From the NCBI RefSeq assembly GCF_036588685.1, contig NC_086378.1, positions 16,657,578-16,721,577 of the forward strand: DNA of 64,000 bases, given 5' to 3'. Made by a program: the position numbers and the translations under genes. The DNA is from Mytilus trossulus. Its lineage: Eukaryota > Mollusca > Bivalvia > Mytilida > Mytilidae. This document shows positions 36,170 through 46,860 of the stretch, piece by piece. Numbering within the stretch: position 1 is the stretch's first letter; each line of letters begins with the position of its first letter. A model generated the notes under the pieces. The model had not been told where the DNA came from and did not search any database. It saw only the letters and a list, made by a program, of their open reading frames with translations.

Positions 36170-36270
36170 GCCCAGGTGGTCGTGTGGTCTAGCGGGACGG
36201 CTGCAGTGCAGGCGATTTGGTGTCACGATATCACAGTAGCATGGGTTCGAATCCTGGCGAGGGAAGAACC
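36170..36270 (+). repeat. tRNA-like module of mosaic family B, copy 1
   Basis: A 101-bp module with RNA polymerase III-type internal promoter elements: an A-box-like TGGTCTAGCGGGAC and a B box GGTTCGAATCC (here followed by TGGCGA). It is followed by ACCAAAAATTTGCGAAAG, an ATCTAACATTGTTGGGTTGA body and then the GATGGCGATCCGATGGATAC and CGCCGCTAGATTAA segments. The A and B boxes plus a unique body describe a tRNA-derived SINE. At 101 bp without a proper intron it is unlikely to be a functional tRNA gene. Confidence 0.75.
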
Positions 36271-36914
36271 AAAAATTTGCGAAAGAAAATTTACAGATCT
36301 AACATTGTTGGGTTGATGTTTAGACGAGTTGTATATACATAATGTACACAGACATGTATCACCATCATTGATGGCGATCCGATGGATACATCTGTTGTAG
36401 GGTTGTCACTGACTCAGACGTATATTTGTTTAAATATACTTTTCACTCTTTTGGTCTTTTGGAAAATGTTGTTTGTGCTGTTTTTAGACCCTTCTACAAC
36501 GAAATTTGTTTGACATGCACTCGTATAAAAATTGCGGTTTTTATCCAACGCAGTCATAGGTTTGAACGTAGTTTTCAATTTAGACTCGTATATATATATA
36601 TATATAACATTGTTGGGTTGATGTTTAGACGAGTTGTATATACATTATGTACACAGCCATGTATCACCATCATTGATGGCGATCTGATGGATACATCTGT
36701 TGTAGGGTTGTCACTGACTCAGACGTACTTATGAATATAATTATTTTCTGTGACTGTATCTTACATTAATTTGTAGGATCCTTTACTATAGATAATTTAG
36801 CTGATCTGTAACAATAACATCTTCATGCCTTATATATCATGTACTGTAGTACGCCGCTAGATTAAAACTGACGTGGAAAGGTAACATATGGCCACCGAAA
36901 GCTCTTTATTGAGA

Positions 36915-37015
36915 GCCCAGGTGGTCATGTGGTCTAGCGGGACGGCTGCAGTGCAGGCGATTTGGTGTCACGATATCACAGTAGCATGGGTTCGAATCCC
37001 GGCGAGGGAAGAACC
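36915..37015 (+). repeat. tRNA-like module, copy 2
   Basis: Same 101-bp module with an intact B box, GGTTCGAATCCCGGCGA. It is followed by GCGAAAGCAAATTTACAG and the family B body. Confidence 0.75.
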
Positions 37016-37399
37016 AAAAATTTGCGAAAGCAAATTTACAGATCTAACATTGTTGGGTTGATGTTTAGACGAGTTGTATATATATATATATATATACAGC
37101 TATATATAAGTGCCTATACAGCTATATATATATATACAGCCATCTATCACCGTCATTGATGGCGATCCGATAGATAAATCTGTTGTAGAGTTGTCACTGA
37201 CTCAGACGTACTTATGAATATAATTTTTTTCTGTGACTGTATATTACATTAATTTGTACGATCCTTTACTATAGATAATTGAGCTGATCTGTAACAATAA
37301 CATCTGCATGCCTTATATATCATGTACTGTAGTACGCCGCTAGATTAAAACTGACGAGGAAAGGTAACATACGACCACCGAAAACTTTACTTTTGTGAA

Positions 37400-37500
37400 G
37401 CCCAGGTGGTCGTGTGGTCTAGCGGGACGGCTGCAGTGCAGGCGATTTGGTGTCACGATATCAAAGTAGCAGGGGTTCGAATCCCGACGAGGGAAGAACA
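37400..37500 (+). repeat. tRNA-like module, copy 3
   Basis: Same module; B box GGTTCGAATCCCGACGA. The body is cut after GACGAGTTGTATATATACAG and continues with an inverted piece of family B sequence (GCAATGTGTTACCTTTCCAC). Confidence 0.72.
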
Positions 37501-37915
37501 AAAAATTTGCGAAAGCAAATTTACAAATCTAACATTGTTGGGTCGATGTTTAGACGAGTTGTATATATACAGCTTTCGCTGGCAATGTGTTACCTTTCCA
37601 CGTCAGTTTTAATCTAACTAGATGGTTTACTTTAAGACAACGACTCCATCATTTCAAAAATTCAAATCATTTTGCCTGGCCAAATATTGTATGTATATAT
37701 ACGAAGCATATTACAATCTTGTGGCAGTATAATTGGCAACACTATATGTTTTAACTAAGTTACCCGACCAACTACAATATGTAAACTTATCATCTTATAG
37801 ACCTGATATGAAAAAGTATAATATGGAAAAGTCATTAAACGACTTTGTCACTGACCACAACAAACATCTTAAAGAAAGTTTCATTGAATCAAACAATAAT
37901 ACATCTGATACTCAC

Positions 37916-38179
37916 ACTCAACAATAACACTGACACTTGAAGATGCCTTACTCCCGTAATTATTTGTCGCCGTACACATATAACTCCCTGCTTGATTACG
38001 ATCAATGTTCTGTAGATGAAGTACTGATAAAGCTCCACTACGAATAGTTGGTCCTGTCCATGACATTGAACAGTTAGGATTGCATCCAGCTGTGCAAGTG
38101 ATAGGACCAATTTTTCCTGTTGTCTCTGTTATCGTGTATATAAGTGTGTTTGGCTCTATGATAACCTGTTTTGGTCCGT
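37916..38179 (-). CDS. Ig domain exon with extra cysteine pair (copy 3 of 5)
   Basis: 264-nt exon (88 codons), phase 1 in and out, with acceptor TCATTTCAG and donor GTGAGTAT. It begins DGPKQVIIEP and contains GPITCTAGCNPNCSMSWTGP, then SVLHLQNIDRNQAGSYMC and NNYGSKASS. The extra cysteine pair between the B-strand Cys and the core Trp is kept. The exon lies between the TA-rich mosaic and the 349-bp satellite, yet its splice sites and frame are intact, so it appears functional. Confidence 0.92.
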
Positions 38180-38311
38180 CTGAAATGACAACAGCAAATT
38201 TTTTGGAGCTTTATAATTCAGTCACTATGCCTTTTTACAATTTTTTATGTTTTATTTCATTTTGTGGGTAATGCAAAACTTTGTTTGATCTTTCTTCACT
38301 TATAACGAAGT

Positions 38312-39812
38312 TCAAATGTTTGGCTTTGAGCGTTCCTGATGAAGGTAAATCCAGAAAAGCGCTTCGGACGCAAGAAATTAATAACGTGTTGTTTTCAATA
38401 TTTTACATCACTGGGTCGATACCTCTGCTGGTGGACTATCAGTCCCCGAGGGTATCATCAGCTCGGTAGTCAGTATTTCGGTACTGACATGATTTAACAA
38501 ACTTTACTAAAATTGTCCGTTCATAAATTTATAAATTATTAAGAAACTAAGGTTTCAACTCCCTCAGGCAAAGTTGGCTTTAGATGAATTTGGCTATTAT
38601 TTTAGGTATTTTTTGACATACAGCTCTTCAACGGTTTCGGTACTTATACATCTTCGGATTTCAAATGTTTGGCTTTGAGCGTTCCTGATGAAGGTAAATC
38701 CAGAAAAGCGCTTCGGACGCAAGAAATTAATAACGTGTTGTTTTCAATATTTTACATCACTGGGTCGATACCTCTGCTGGTGGACTATCAGTCCCCGAGG
38801 GTATCATCAGCTCGGTAGTCAGTATTTCGGTACTGACATGATTTAACAAACTTTACTAAAATTGTCCGTTCATAAATTTATAAATTATTAAGAAACTAAG
38901 GTTTCAACTCCCTCAGGCAAAGTTGGCTTTAGATGAATTTGGCTATTATTTTAGGTATTTTTTGACATACAGCTCTTCAACGGTTTCGGTACTTATACAT
39001 CTTCGGATTTCAAATGTTTGGCTTTGAGCGTTCCTGATGAAGGTAAATCCAGAAAAGCGCTTCGGACGCAAGAAATTAATAACGTGTTGTTTTCAATATT
39101 TTACATCACTGGGTCGATACCTCTGCTGGTGGACTATCAGTCCCCGAGGGTATCATCAGCTCGGTAGTCAGTATTTCGGTACTGACATGATTTAACAAAC
39201 TTTACTAAAATTGTCCGTTCATAAATTTATAAATTATTAAGAAACTAAGGTTTCAACTCCCTCAGGCAAAGTTGGCTTTAGATGAATTTGGCTATTATTT
39301 TAGGTATTTTTTGACATACAGCTCTTCAACGGTTTCGGTACTTATACATCTTCGGATTTCAAATGTTTGGCTTTGAGCGTTCCTGATGAAGGTAAATCCA
39401 GAAAAGCGCTTCGGACGCAAGAAATTAATAACGTGTTGTTTTCAATATTTTACATCACTGGGTCGATACCTCTGCTGGTGGACTATCAGTCCCCGAGGGT
39501 ATCATCAGCTCGGTAGTCAGTATTTCGGTACTGACATGATTTAACAAACTTTACTAAAATTGTCCGTTCATAAATTTATAAATTATTAAGAAACTAAGGT
39601 TTCAACTCCCTCAGGCAAAGTTGGGTTTAGATGAATTTGGCTATTATTTTAGGTATTTTTTGACATACAGCTCTTCAACGGTTTCGGTACTTATACATCT
39701 TCGGATTTCAAATGTTTGGCTTTGAGCGTTCCTGATGAAGGTAAATCCAGAAAAGCGCTTCGGCCGCAAGAAATTAATAACGTGTTGTTTTCAATATTTT
39801 ACTGTCACTGTA
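38312..39812. repeat. 349-bp satellite, about 4.3 nearly identical copies
   Basis: The GCTCGGTAGTC landmark occurs at 38461, 38810, 39159 and 39508, a period of exactly 349 bp. The unit runs from CAAATGTTTGGCTTTGAGCG through GGTGGACTATCAGTCCCCGA to GTACTTATACATCTTCGGAT. Copies differ at only a few sites (for example GGGTTT for GGCTTT in the fourth, GGCCGCAAG for GGACGCAAG in the last), so the expansion is recent or homogenised. Diverged inverted copies are at 45345-45960 and 46480-46860. The array lies in the intron immediately upstream of the Ig exon at 37916. Confidence 0.95.
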
Positions 39813-40796
39813 TTAGTTGCTTGTCTATATAATGCTGTCGTTTTGAAGCAGCTGATATAATCACAAACACGGTTATAATTTGAGTGAGTAAGTCTTCAAA
39901 TAGAAGTAAAAACAAAATCTTTTAAGAATGAAGCATTTGAATGTATATATACATTTCAACTATCTATTTTTTTTTTATATCAGTTCAAAATGGATTACAA
40001 GAGTATGTACCATCGTAAAGTAATGTGATCAAAGATGACCAAAGTCTGTGGACATAATACATAAGTACATGTTAAAAGAACACAGAGAACAAATTAAACC
40101 GATGTTTAAGGTGATCTCAATTAACCAACGTCAGTATATGAGTGAAGTGACCAGAGGTTACCTTCTTCAGAAGGTGACCACTTGAAACTAAACATAACTT
40201 GTTTGTAAGGGAACCAGAGTTAATCAAAGTCAAAATATGATGTACTTACAAATGATGTGATACACCATGTATTCAGTACGTTAAAAACACGAATACCACT
40301 GTTTATAAGAATGCCCTATAGATAAATTACTACTACGCCTAAATGTTTACCACCATTCTGTTATACTCGGCCGAACATTAATAAATTACAGCGTTTATTT
40401 AAATAAATCTCTGTGACAATTTTCATAAACCTGTCTTAGCGTGTATTGTCAGTTTTAAAAAGCCTTTTTATATGTGTTCTTTTCGTTTCACACAAAACTT
40501 TTCATGTCATAAACAAAATTAATAAAAGGTAATAAATATACGATATATTTTGATATATTGATCTGTGAACAAATTTACCTTAAGACTTATACACGGGGTA
40601 AGATATTCGAAAAAGAGTGCGTAAACAAATCATACTAGTTGGTCAGTTATGAAACATACATGATTAAAAATATGTAAAATGGTCAGAATTGATTTTTCAT
40701 AAATAAATGTAAAAACAACAATGTTCATAAAAACAGATTACATGTATAAATAACGATCATGTCATGTATTATGGCATTTACTAGAATTATACTTAC
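39813..40796. other. Intron sequence with a stray minisatellite unit
   Basis: Mostly unremarkable. At about 40133-40185 a GTGACCAGAGGTTACCTTCT and a GGTGACCACTTG string show one or two isolated units of the arm-2 minisatellite, 6 kb from the array. Confidence 0.55.
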
Positions 40797-41060
40797 ACAT
40801 AACCGTTATATTCACTATAATAGACATCTCACTGCCAATAATGTTTGTAGCCATACACTGGTAGTCTCCAGCCTGGTTTCTCTCGATGTTCTGTAAATTC
40901 AATACAGATGTGGTACCATCAGGAATATTAGGTCCATTCCATGCCATTGTACATTCAGGCTTACAATCGGCTGTACAATTAATTGGCCCAACGCTATCGG
41001 AAGTCTCACGAACAGTGTAAACCTGATTTGGTGGGGTTATGGTGACCTTGGTTGGACGAT
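40797..41060 (-). CDS. Ig domain exon with extra cysteine pair (copy 2 of 5)
   Basis: 264-nt exon (88 codons), phase 1 in and out, with acceptor TGCTTATAG and donor GTAAGTAT. It begins DRPTKVTITPPNQ and contains GPINCTADCKPECTMAWNGP, then SVLNLQNIERNQAGDYQC and TNIIGSEMS. It is closest in wording to the exon at 20510 (the same GPINCTADCKPEC), despite lying 20 kb away with another copy between them. That is expected of repeated exon duplication or gene conversion. Confidence 0.93.
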
Positions 41061-41727
41061 CTATAAGCACGAAAGACTTTTTTATATGTACTTTTCATTG
41101 TTCATGTTCTATTTCGTAACATTGTTGTCCACTAAGGGGTAACACATTTTTCATTCTAACCTTTGTTTATTTTGTGTATTCATTTCAAAAAAGAATCTCC
41201 CTCCCACCCCTCCTTTAATCTATAAAAAAGGCGAAATATAGCAAAGGGATATCCAACCTCAATAATGAAAAACAAACGAACAAAAACATTCCAATAAATG
41301 GAAAAGATAGGAAGACAAGCAACAGTATACAAAACACAATAGGAAAGTAAAGACTGAGCAACACGAACCTCGTTAACCTACGGCGGTGATTGCAGACACA
41401 GCAGGAGTTTTATTTACAATTACATTCACAATTATGTAGAAATTAAGTTTAAAAACGAATATTTAACAGTACTAATGGAATTCCCCTGGTTGACGCTTGG
41501 TTGTCTTGTGTATTTTGATACTAGTATTCCCTCATCTTAATTGATCATATGTATCAGTTGCTAAAAAATACGTTATTTTTTTCTTTTTATGTTTATATGT
41601 TTGACCGTTTATTATTATGTCACAGGTAAATATAATACCAACCTATAGTTCAAGTTTTTAAAAGTATATATGCGCCCAGCTTAATTAGATAAAATACACA
41701 GAAATTGTATGTGCATAATGTGCTTAC
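41061..41727. other. Intron between two Ig exons
   Basis: Only about 670 bp long, the shortest intron between Ig modules here. No repeat or exon recognised. Confidence 0.5.
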
Positions 41728-42003
41728 AATTGACAATAACACTAATGTAAACAGATGTCTTATTCCAGGCCTGATGTGCTGCCCTGCAAAAATAGTTTCC
41801 TGTTTGGTTCCTTAAAATGTTTCGCAGGTTTAATACAGAGTAGGTCAGGGAGGTATCACCAGTAAATGTTGGTCCAATCCATCTCACTACGCATTCAGGT
41901 TTGCAGTCATGGGCTTGACAAGTTACTGCTCCAACACTACCAGTTGACTCATTAACTGTGTAAGTTGGTGTTTGTGGGGAGATGGTAACATTGCTAGGTC
42001 CAT
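41728..42003 (-). CDS. Ig domain exon with extra cysteine pair (copy 1 of 5)
   Basis: 276-nt exon (92 codons), phase 1 in and out, with acceptor TTATTTCAG and donor GTAAGCAC. It begins DGPSNVTISPQTP and contains AVTCQAHDCKPECVVRWIGP, with one residue more between the first two cysteines than in the other four copies. The F-strand is NQTGNYFCRAAHQAWNKT, where the usual N-x-x-G turn is altered. It is the most N-terminal and most divergent member of the five-domain cluster. Confidence 0.9.
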
Positions 42004-42439
42004 CTGAAATAATAAAATAATATCGTGTTTATTGTGTTTTTCATTTCGTGAATTGAACGGTTATCATAAAAAAAAACTTAATTGTCACCTGACCCTCATG
42101 CCGTCTGTATATTCTGAGATGTTATTTGAAATATATTTGTCATATTATATCCAGAAGGGTGCAAGACATTTTTTAGAAAATGTTAAAAAAGTCATTTAAA
42201 TGATGTTATTCGGACAATAATTTGTATCCTAACTGTACGTGCATGAACTGGTCAGTATCGATAAGTTAAAACAAAAACAAAACACCCCCAAAAACTTTAA
42301 ATTGTTTAGAGTATGAAATGTTTAAAATATTATAACGTCCGTTTGACAATGTTAAAACAATCTAATATCAATATTCAATGTACAGGAACTTCCAAATCTC
42401 ATCTGGAGTAGTAATCAAACGTATGTTAAGTTCCATTAC

Positions 42440-43010
42440 AAAGGAGTAGGTCCGGTAAGACCCCTTTTTGGCCCCAAAATATAGCAGTTTTACAAAATTG
42501 TAACAGTAAACTTTTAGTTATTTATTGGACAGGAGAATGCTTCTGCTACATACATATGGGCTGTTTTTTGACAATACAATGCACATACATCGTGTACTAG
42601 CACCATTAAGTCATGCTAAATCGCTGAAATCTTCACAATTCTAGCATTTTAGTTAAATTTTAGACGGTTATCGAGTAAAACGTATGTGGCCGCATTCGTG
42701 TTCATCCTTAATATTAAAATATAAGTTTTATTTGATGATAATACATAACATATATAAAGATTGAGGATGAACACGGATGCGGCCACTTTCATTTTTGACA
42801 AAAAAACATCTGAAAAGTGACCTTTTTCGGCATATTTTGTAGATTTTTCATATTTGAGCTTGAATCGGGTCGTTTTTAATGACAAAATCAGTTAAAATCT
42901 TGCACATAAACTAATAAAATCAAATATAATAGACACTTAAGTGTTGAAAAAGTGGTCGGAATGTTTCATCGGAAATTTGAGGCCAAAATCGGTCCTTACC
43001 GGACTCCTTT
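42440..43010. mobile_element. MITE-like element with terminal inverted repeats
   Basis: The left end (AAAGGAGTAGGTCCGGTAAG, then ACCCC and TTTTTGGCC) is mirrored at the right end by GGCCAAAATCGGTCCTTACC, then GGACTCCTTT. The element is about 570 bp. An inner inverted pair (42686-42708 against 42764-42786, GTGGCCGCATTCGTGTTCAT) adds a second stem. No transposase is encoded; a clear target duplication was not seen. Confidence 0.75.
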
Positions 43011-43514
43011 CTACATTAACTAATTTTATTTGAGAGAACCGTCACCAAGTTAAATTTGAATAATTTCCTCTTATAACATCAATTGGGAAATTAGGTTTAA
43101 TTGTTTCCCAAATCCACTATAGATAAATATGTTTAAACTGAATACATGATATACATTCCCACGGAAGATCAGATTTTTGTTGCAGCTTAAATTTTCTTTA
43201 TACTGCTGAAAACGAGTTTTCTTATTCGTCAAATCTCATTGATTTATGATTAAAAGGCCAGTCTTGAAGAATCTCTATTGTAAATGTATGAATGAAATTG
43301 AAGTTTATGAGGTTCAAAACGGAAAATCTTTTTTTATTTAATATTGATGGATGCACTATCCCTGATTTTATCACATTTCGTTTCTTGAATAATTATATTT
43401 TAAACCATGTCTCAGATTTTAATAACAATAATAGAACACAAACTATACGCAAACAGAATAAGGGATTTCTTCAGAATAATCGTAGAAAACTGTATTGGAG
43501 GTTTACGATAAACA

Positions 43515-43605
43515 ACTCATCATAGATCCCAGGACTAAATTTAGTATATACGCCAGACGCGCGTTTCGTCTACAAAAGACTCATCAGTGACGCTCAAATC
43601 CCAAA
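43515..43605 (-). repeat. Dispersed repeat carrying the hammerhead motif
   Basis: A second copy of the sequence at 868-950, less degenerate. On the plus strand it contains CAGGACTAAATTTAGTATA, CGCCAGACGCGCG and AAAGACTCATCAGTGACGCT. I recognise it as a dispersed sequence in mussel genomes. Confidence 0.7.
43539..43599 (-). ncRNA. Type I hammerhead ribozyme-like motif
   Basis: On the minus strand the core CTGATGA (43581-43587) is followed by stem II, GTCT...AGAC (43577-43580 with 43568-43571, 5-nt loop), then GAAA (43564-43567). Stem III is ACGC...GCGT (43561-43564 with 43550-43553), and the expected cleavage site follows an A at 43549. Stem I has a U-A pair next to the core, an internal loop, and then CUAAAU pairing with AUUUGAG with one bulged G. 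All invariant core bases are present. Hammerheads of this kind are known in short retroelements of molluscs and other animals. Self-cleavage activity is predicted, not shown. Confidence 0.72.
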
Positions 43606-44619
43606 ATAATTAAAAATGTCAAATAAAGTACGAAGTTGAAGAGCATTGAGGACCAAAATTCCTACAAATTTTGCTTAATCCAGCTTAGGTAATCTATGCC
43701 TGAGGTAGAAAGGTCTAAGTATTTCAAAAACATCACAAAATTTGTAAACAGTAAATTTATAAATATAACCATATCAATGACAATTAATGTCAGCACAAAA
43801 AGTGCTGACTACTTCGCTTGTTGAGAGACTGAAATATGACAGGACAATTCTTAGACATGGGTTTGGAGGTCGAACTGACTGTTGATCAAAAGAAAATATA
43901 TCAGCAATTTCCGTATGCATTCAACTGTAAAATCACAATGTTTACGTCAAATAGCATAATAAATCAATTATGTTGTTATTATGTAAACATGAAATTATCA
44001 TGAACATATTATTGAAAGATTTATCTTGATTTTTCTCTTTCCTTTGAATTCATATAAATGTAAACAACATTATATCCGTTGATTTGAATCTTGTTATTTG
44101 GGCCATTGTGACACTGTGATATACAGTCGAACCTCACAATGTACTTGCAAACTTCATTAATAATCATAACTATTGTTATAAGTAGGTATATAGTACGTAC
44201 ACATAATTCTGATATGACGTGCTTCTTTTGCTTTGTAAACTAACCGATGCTCTAAATCGAATAAAAGTTGATTGCACATGCGTATATTGACTACTTCAGA
44301 GTAATGAACTTAATCAAATTATAATGCCCTTAATATATTTCCTTAACTTTAAAACACTTTCAAACTGTTTTAAAAATTATGCACATGATGTTACTAATTT
44401 ATTTATAATGACTGTAATGTGTTAAATTCCGAAATTGAGATATTTGACAAAGACATAGCTGGCTGTTCAAACTACTCCCTCTGACAACTCACTGTGCCAG
44501 TCGTTTGCTTGTTTTACAAATAAAAAAGGGAGGTCCATGAAAGAGCCTACAAAAACGCTTTTACACTTATACTAATCTGACATAGAAATTACCTTTGCTA
44601 ATTGTACTATAAATAATCG
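43606..44619. other. Intron sequence, nothing identified
   Basis: No exon or repeat recognised. Confidence 0.4.
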
Positions 44620-44857
44620 AAATAACTGATGCAAGCTATACTATATTGTAGTTTTAAACTGGGTAGGCATTATATTTGTGTTATGTTAGTCCTCACTATC
44701 GTTCGGGCAAAAAGTTATCACAAATATAATGCTTATTCATGTTAAAACTACAGTAAAGTTTTTCTTGCATATAAGCATAGTGAGGACTAACATAACACGA
44801 ATATAATGCCAACCAATTTAAAAACTACAATAAAGTGTAGCTTGCATCAATTATTTC
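44620..44857. mobile_element. Fold-back element with about 80-bp arms
   Basis: Arms 44620-44699 and 44777-44857 are imperfect reverse complements (for example TTATGTTAGTCCTCACTAT against ATAGTGAGGACTAACATAA, and ATGCAAGCTA against TAGCTTGCAT). A third partial copy of one arm lies in the loop. The organisation fits a non-autonomous fold-back transposon. Confidence 0.8.
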
Positions 44858-45344
44858 TAAATAGAAGAAGTCAATTTTACCAAATAATTAACTAACAAGA
44901 CATAACAGACTGGTGGCTGAACAATATTTGGAGAAATTAATGGTGCAAAATCTAAATAAATATAGAAAAAAATGGATATTTGCCATCAACCAATTATTCT
45001 AAACATAAAAAAAACACAAGTCAACATTACATACGACAATGAATCGCGAAATTCCAGCCAGGTACAATTTTCATGCAGATACCGTCTAGGTTTTTTTTTA
45101 AATCACAACCCGTTTATTTTAAATCACACCTAGCTAGCCCCAAAGAGGGAACCAACATCGACGTCTGTTTTCTTTTATATAAAAAAAACCTTCCCGTCTA
45201 AATCTTTGTTTACTAGGCAACGGTAGACCAAACTAAGCCAAAACTTTAGTAAGGCATCTTAATTAACAAATGTCTGCGATGAACTGACATGCCTACCAAC
45301 GTTAACATGGTCGGCATTGCTAGAAAAAGAACATGGAGATGATA
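44858..45344. other. Intron sequence, nothing identified
   Basis: No exon or repeat recognised. Confidence 0.4.
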
Positions 45345-45960
45345 TCCAACCGTAATCTATCATCCGGAACGCTCAAAGCCAAACATTTGAAATCCGAAGA
45401 TGTATAAGTACCGAAACCGTTGAAGAGCTACATGTATATGACAAAAACATAACCTACAATAAAAATCCAAATTCATCCAAGGTCAACTTTGCCTGAGGGA
45501 GTTGATACCTACGTTTCTTAATAATTTAAAAATTTATTAACGGATAATTTTAGAAAAGTTAGTTAAATCATGTCAGTACCGAAGCACTGACTACTGAGCT
45601 GAAGATACCCTCGGGGACTGATAGTCCACCAGCAGAGGTAACGACCGAGTGATGTATAAAATGAAACACAACACGTTTAAAAATGCATGTGTCCAAAGCG
45701 GTTTTCTGGATCTACCTTCATCAGTTATACTATAAATACAAACATTTAAAATCCGAAGATGTATAAGTACCGAGCCCGTTGGAATCTTTATGACAACAAA
45801 TACATAAGATAAAATAGCCAAATTCATCTCGAGTAAACTTTGCCTGAGGGAGTTGAAACCTAAGTTTTCAAGAATTTCAAAATTTATGAACGGATAATTT
45901 AAGAAAAGTTTGTTAAATCATGTCAGTACCGATTGAAATACTGAAACCTTCCAATTAGTC
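45345..45960 (-). repeat. Diverged inverted copies of the 349-bp satellite
   Basis: On the minus strand the landmarks of the 349-bp unit recur nearly twice: GAACGCTCAAAGCCAAACAT, TTGCCTGAGGGAGTTGA, and GGGGACTGATAGTCCACCAG at about 45615. Many substitutions separate these from the array at 38.3 kb, so this is an older relic, not a recent transfer. Confidence 0.85.
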
Positions 45961-46289
45961 ATTTATATCAAGACTGTCAATCAACTTCTCATAGAAGTAA
46001 TTTCCCTTATATGACAAAACTTTCCCATTTTATTGTTTGTATTTGCCTTTTAGCTTGAAACATAAATTATAAACTATATAAAGCAAGACTTATGAGCCAC
46101 CTCGACAAGATCAACAAACAAGCCGACATAGCAGGAATCTTTTGTCGACTCTTTACCGAAATTATTGTCCATAAATATCGAATTGTTCCTTTTTGTCGTA
46201 GTGCATTCATAACTTAGAAACTATAACTGGTAGACATATCCGTTCAAAACCAAAATTTGTCAGCTAGCTTAACAGAATTTACGCATGCA

Positions 46290-46450
46290 AGACTGTCGCA
46301 AGGCAGGAGTTTGTAATTCGGTTGTTGTCGTATGTCGTGTGCTACATATTTGATTTTCGCTCATTTTGTTGTAAGATCTTTAGTTGGTTTCATTTGGTCT
46401 CTTGTAAAGAGTTGTCTTATTGACAATAATACCGATCTTATTTCCTATAA
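46290..46450 (+). repeat. Diverged copy of the dispersed retroelement tail
   Basis: AAGGCAGGAGTTTGTAATTC, GGTTGTTGTCGTATGTCGTG and TTTGGTCTCTTGTAAAGAG follow the order seen at 19820-20060. Confidence 0.55.
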
Positions 46451-46479
46451 TTATCTAAAAAGTGGGTTATCGGTTGTCG

Positions 46480-46860
46480 GCTCTTTATTAGAGTCACCGA
46501 AATCGTTGAAAAGCTACACATACATATGTCAAAAATACCTTACAACAAATAGCCAATTTCATCTGAATCCAACTTTGCCTAAGGGAGTTGAAACCTTAGT
46601 TTCTTAAAAATTTTAAAATGGATAAACGGACAATTTTGGTAAAGTTTCTTAGATCATATCAGTACCTAAGTACTGCCTACTGAACTGATGAAACCCTCGG
46701 GGACTGATAGTCCACCAGCAGAGGAATCGACCAAGTGATATAACAAATATTAAAAACAGCACGTTTTATTATTTCTTGCGTCCGATGAGCTTTGAAATTG
46801 AAACCTTAGATTCTTAATAATTTCAAAATTTCTTTTCATCTGTAAGAGTTTTCGGAATAA
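46480..46860 (-). repeat. Third locus of the 349-bp satellite unit, partial
   Basis: Contains CCTAAGGGAGTTGAAACCTT, GGGGACTGATAGTCCACCAG and TTTCTTGCGTCCGATGAGC in inverted orientation, with the end of the unit deleted. Confidence 0.8.

Larger units (their letters stand above)
36271..37620 (+). repeat. Mosaic of family A and family B repeats
   Basis: Family B bodies follow each tRNA-like head and lead into the next: heads at 36170, 36915 and 37400 give spacings of 745 and 485 bp. A family A fragment (36424-36590) is joined at a (TA)n tract to a second family B body (from about 36607). Another (TA)n tract lies at 37077-37100. No host exon is seen. Confidence 0.8.

Noticed and set aside
36170-36270. 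Functional tRNA gene
   Set aside because: Box words are present, but the module is 101 bp, has no clear cloverleaf or intron position, and recurs as part of a longer repeat in both orientations. SINE-like is the better reading.
20774-37915. Further Ig exons inside the 17-kb intron
   Set aside because: I looked for the minus-strand DGP start, the cysteine-pair motif and phase-1 splice borders and found none.
37889-38110. 73-residue minus-strand frame overlapping the Ig exon
   Set aside because: The adjacent frame encodes the Ig domain with all landmarks and matching splice phases; this one is its shadow.
38335-38385. Hammerhead ribozyme in the 349-bp satellite
   Set aside because: CTGATGA and GAAA occur in order, but stem II has at most two good pairs with an A-A mismatch next to the core, and stem III does not place a U-H cleavage site. 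Kept only as a remark, not as a feature.
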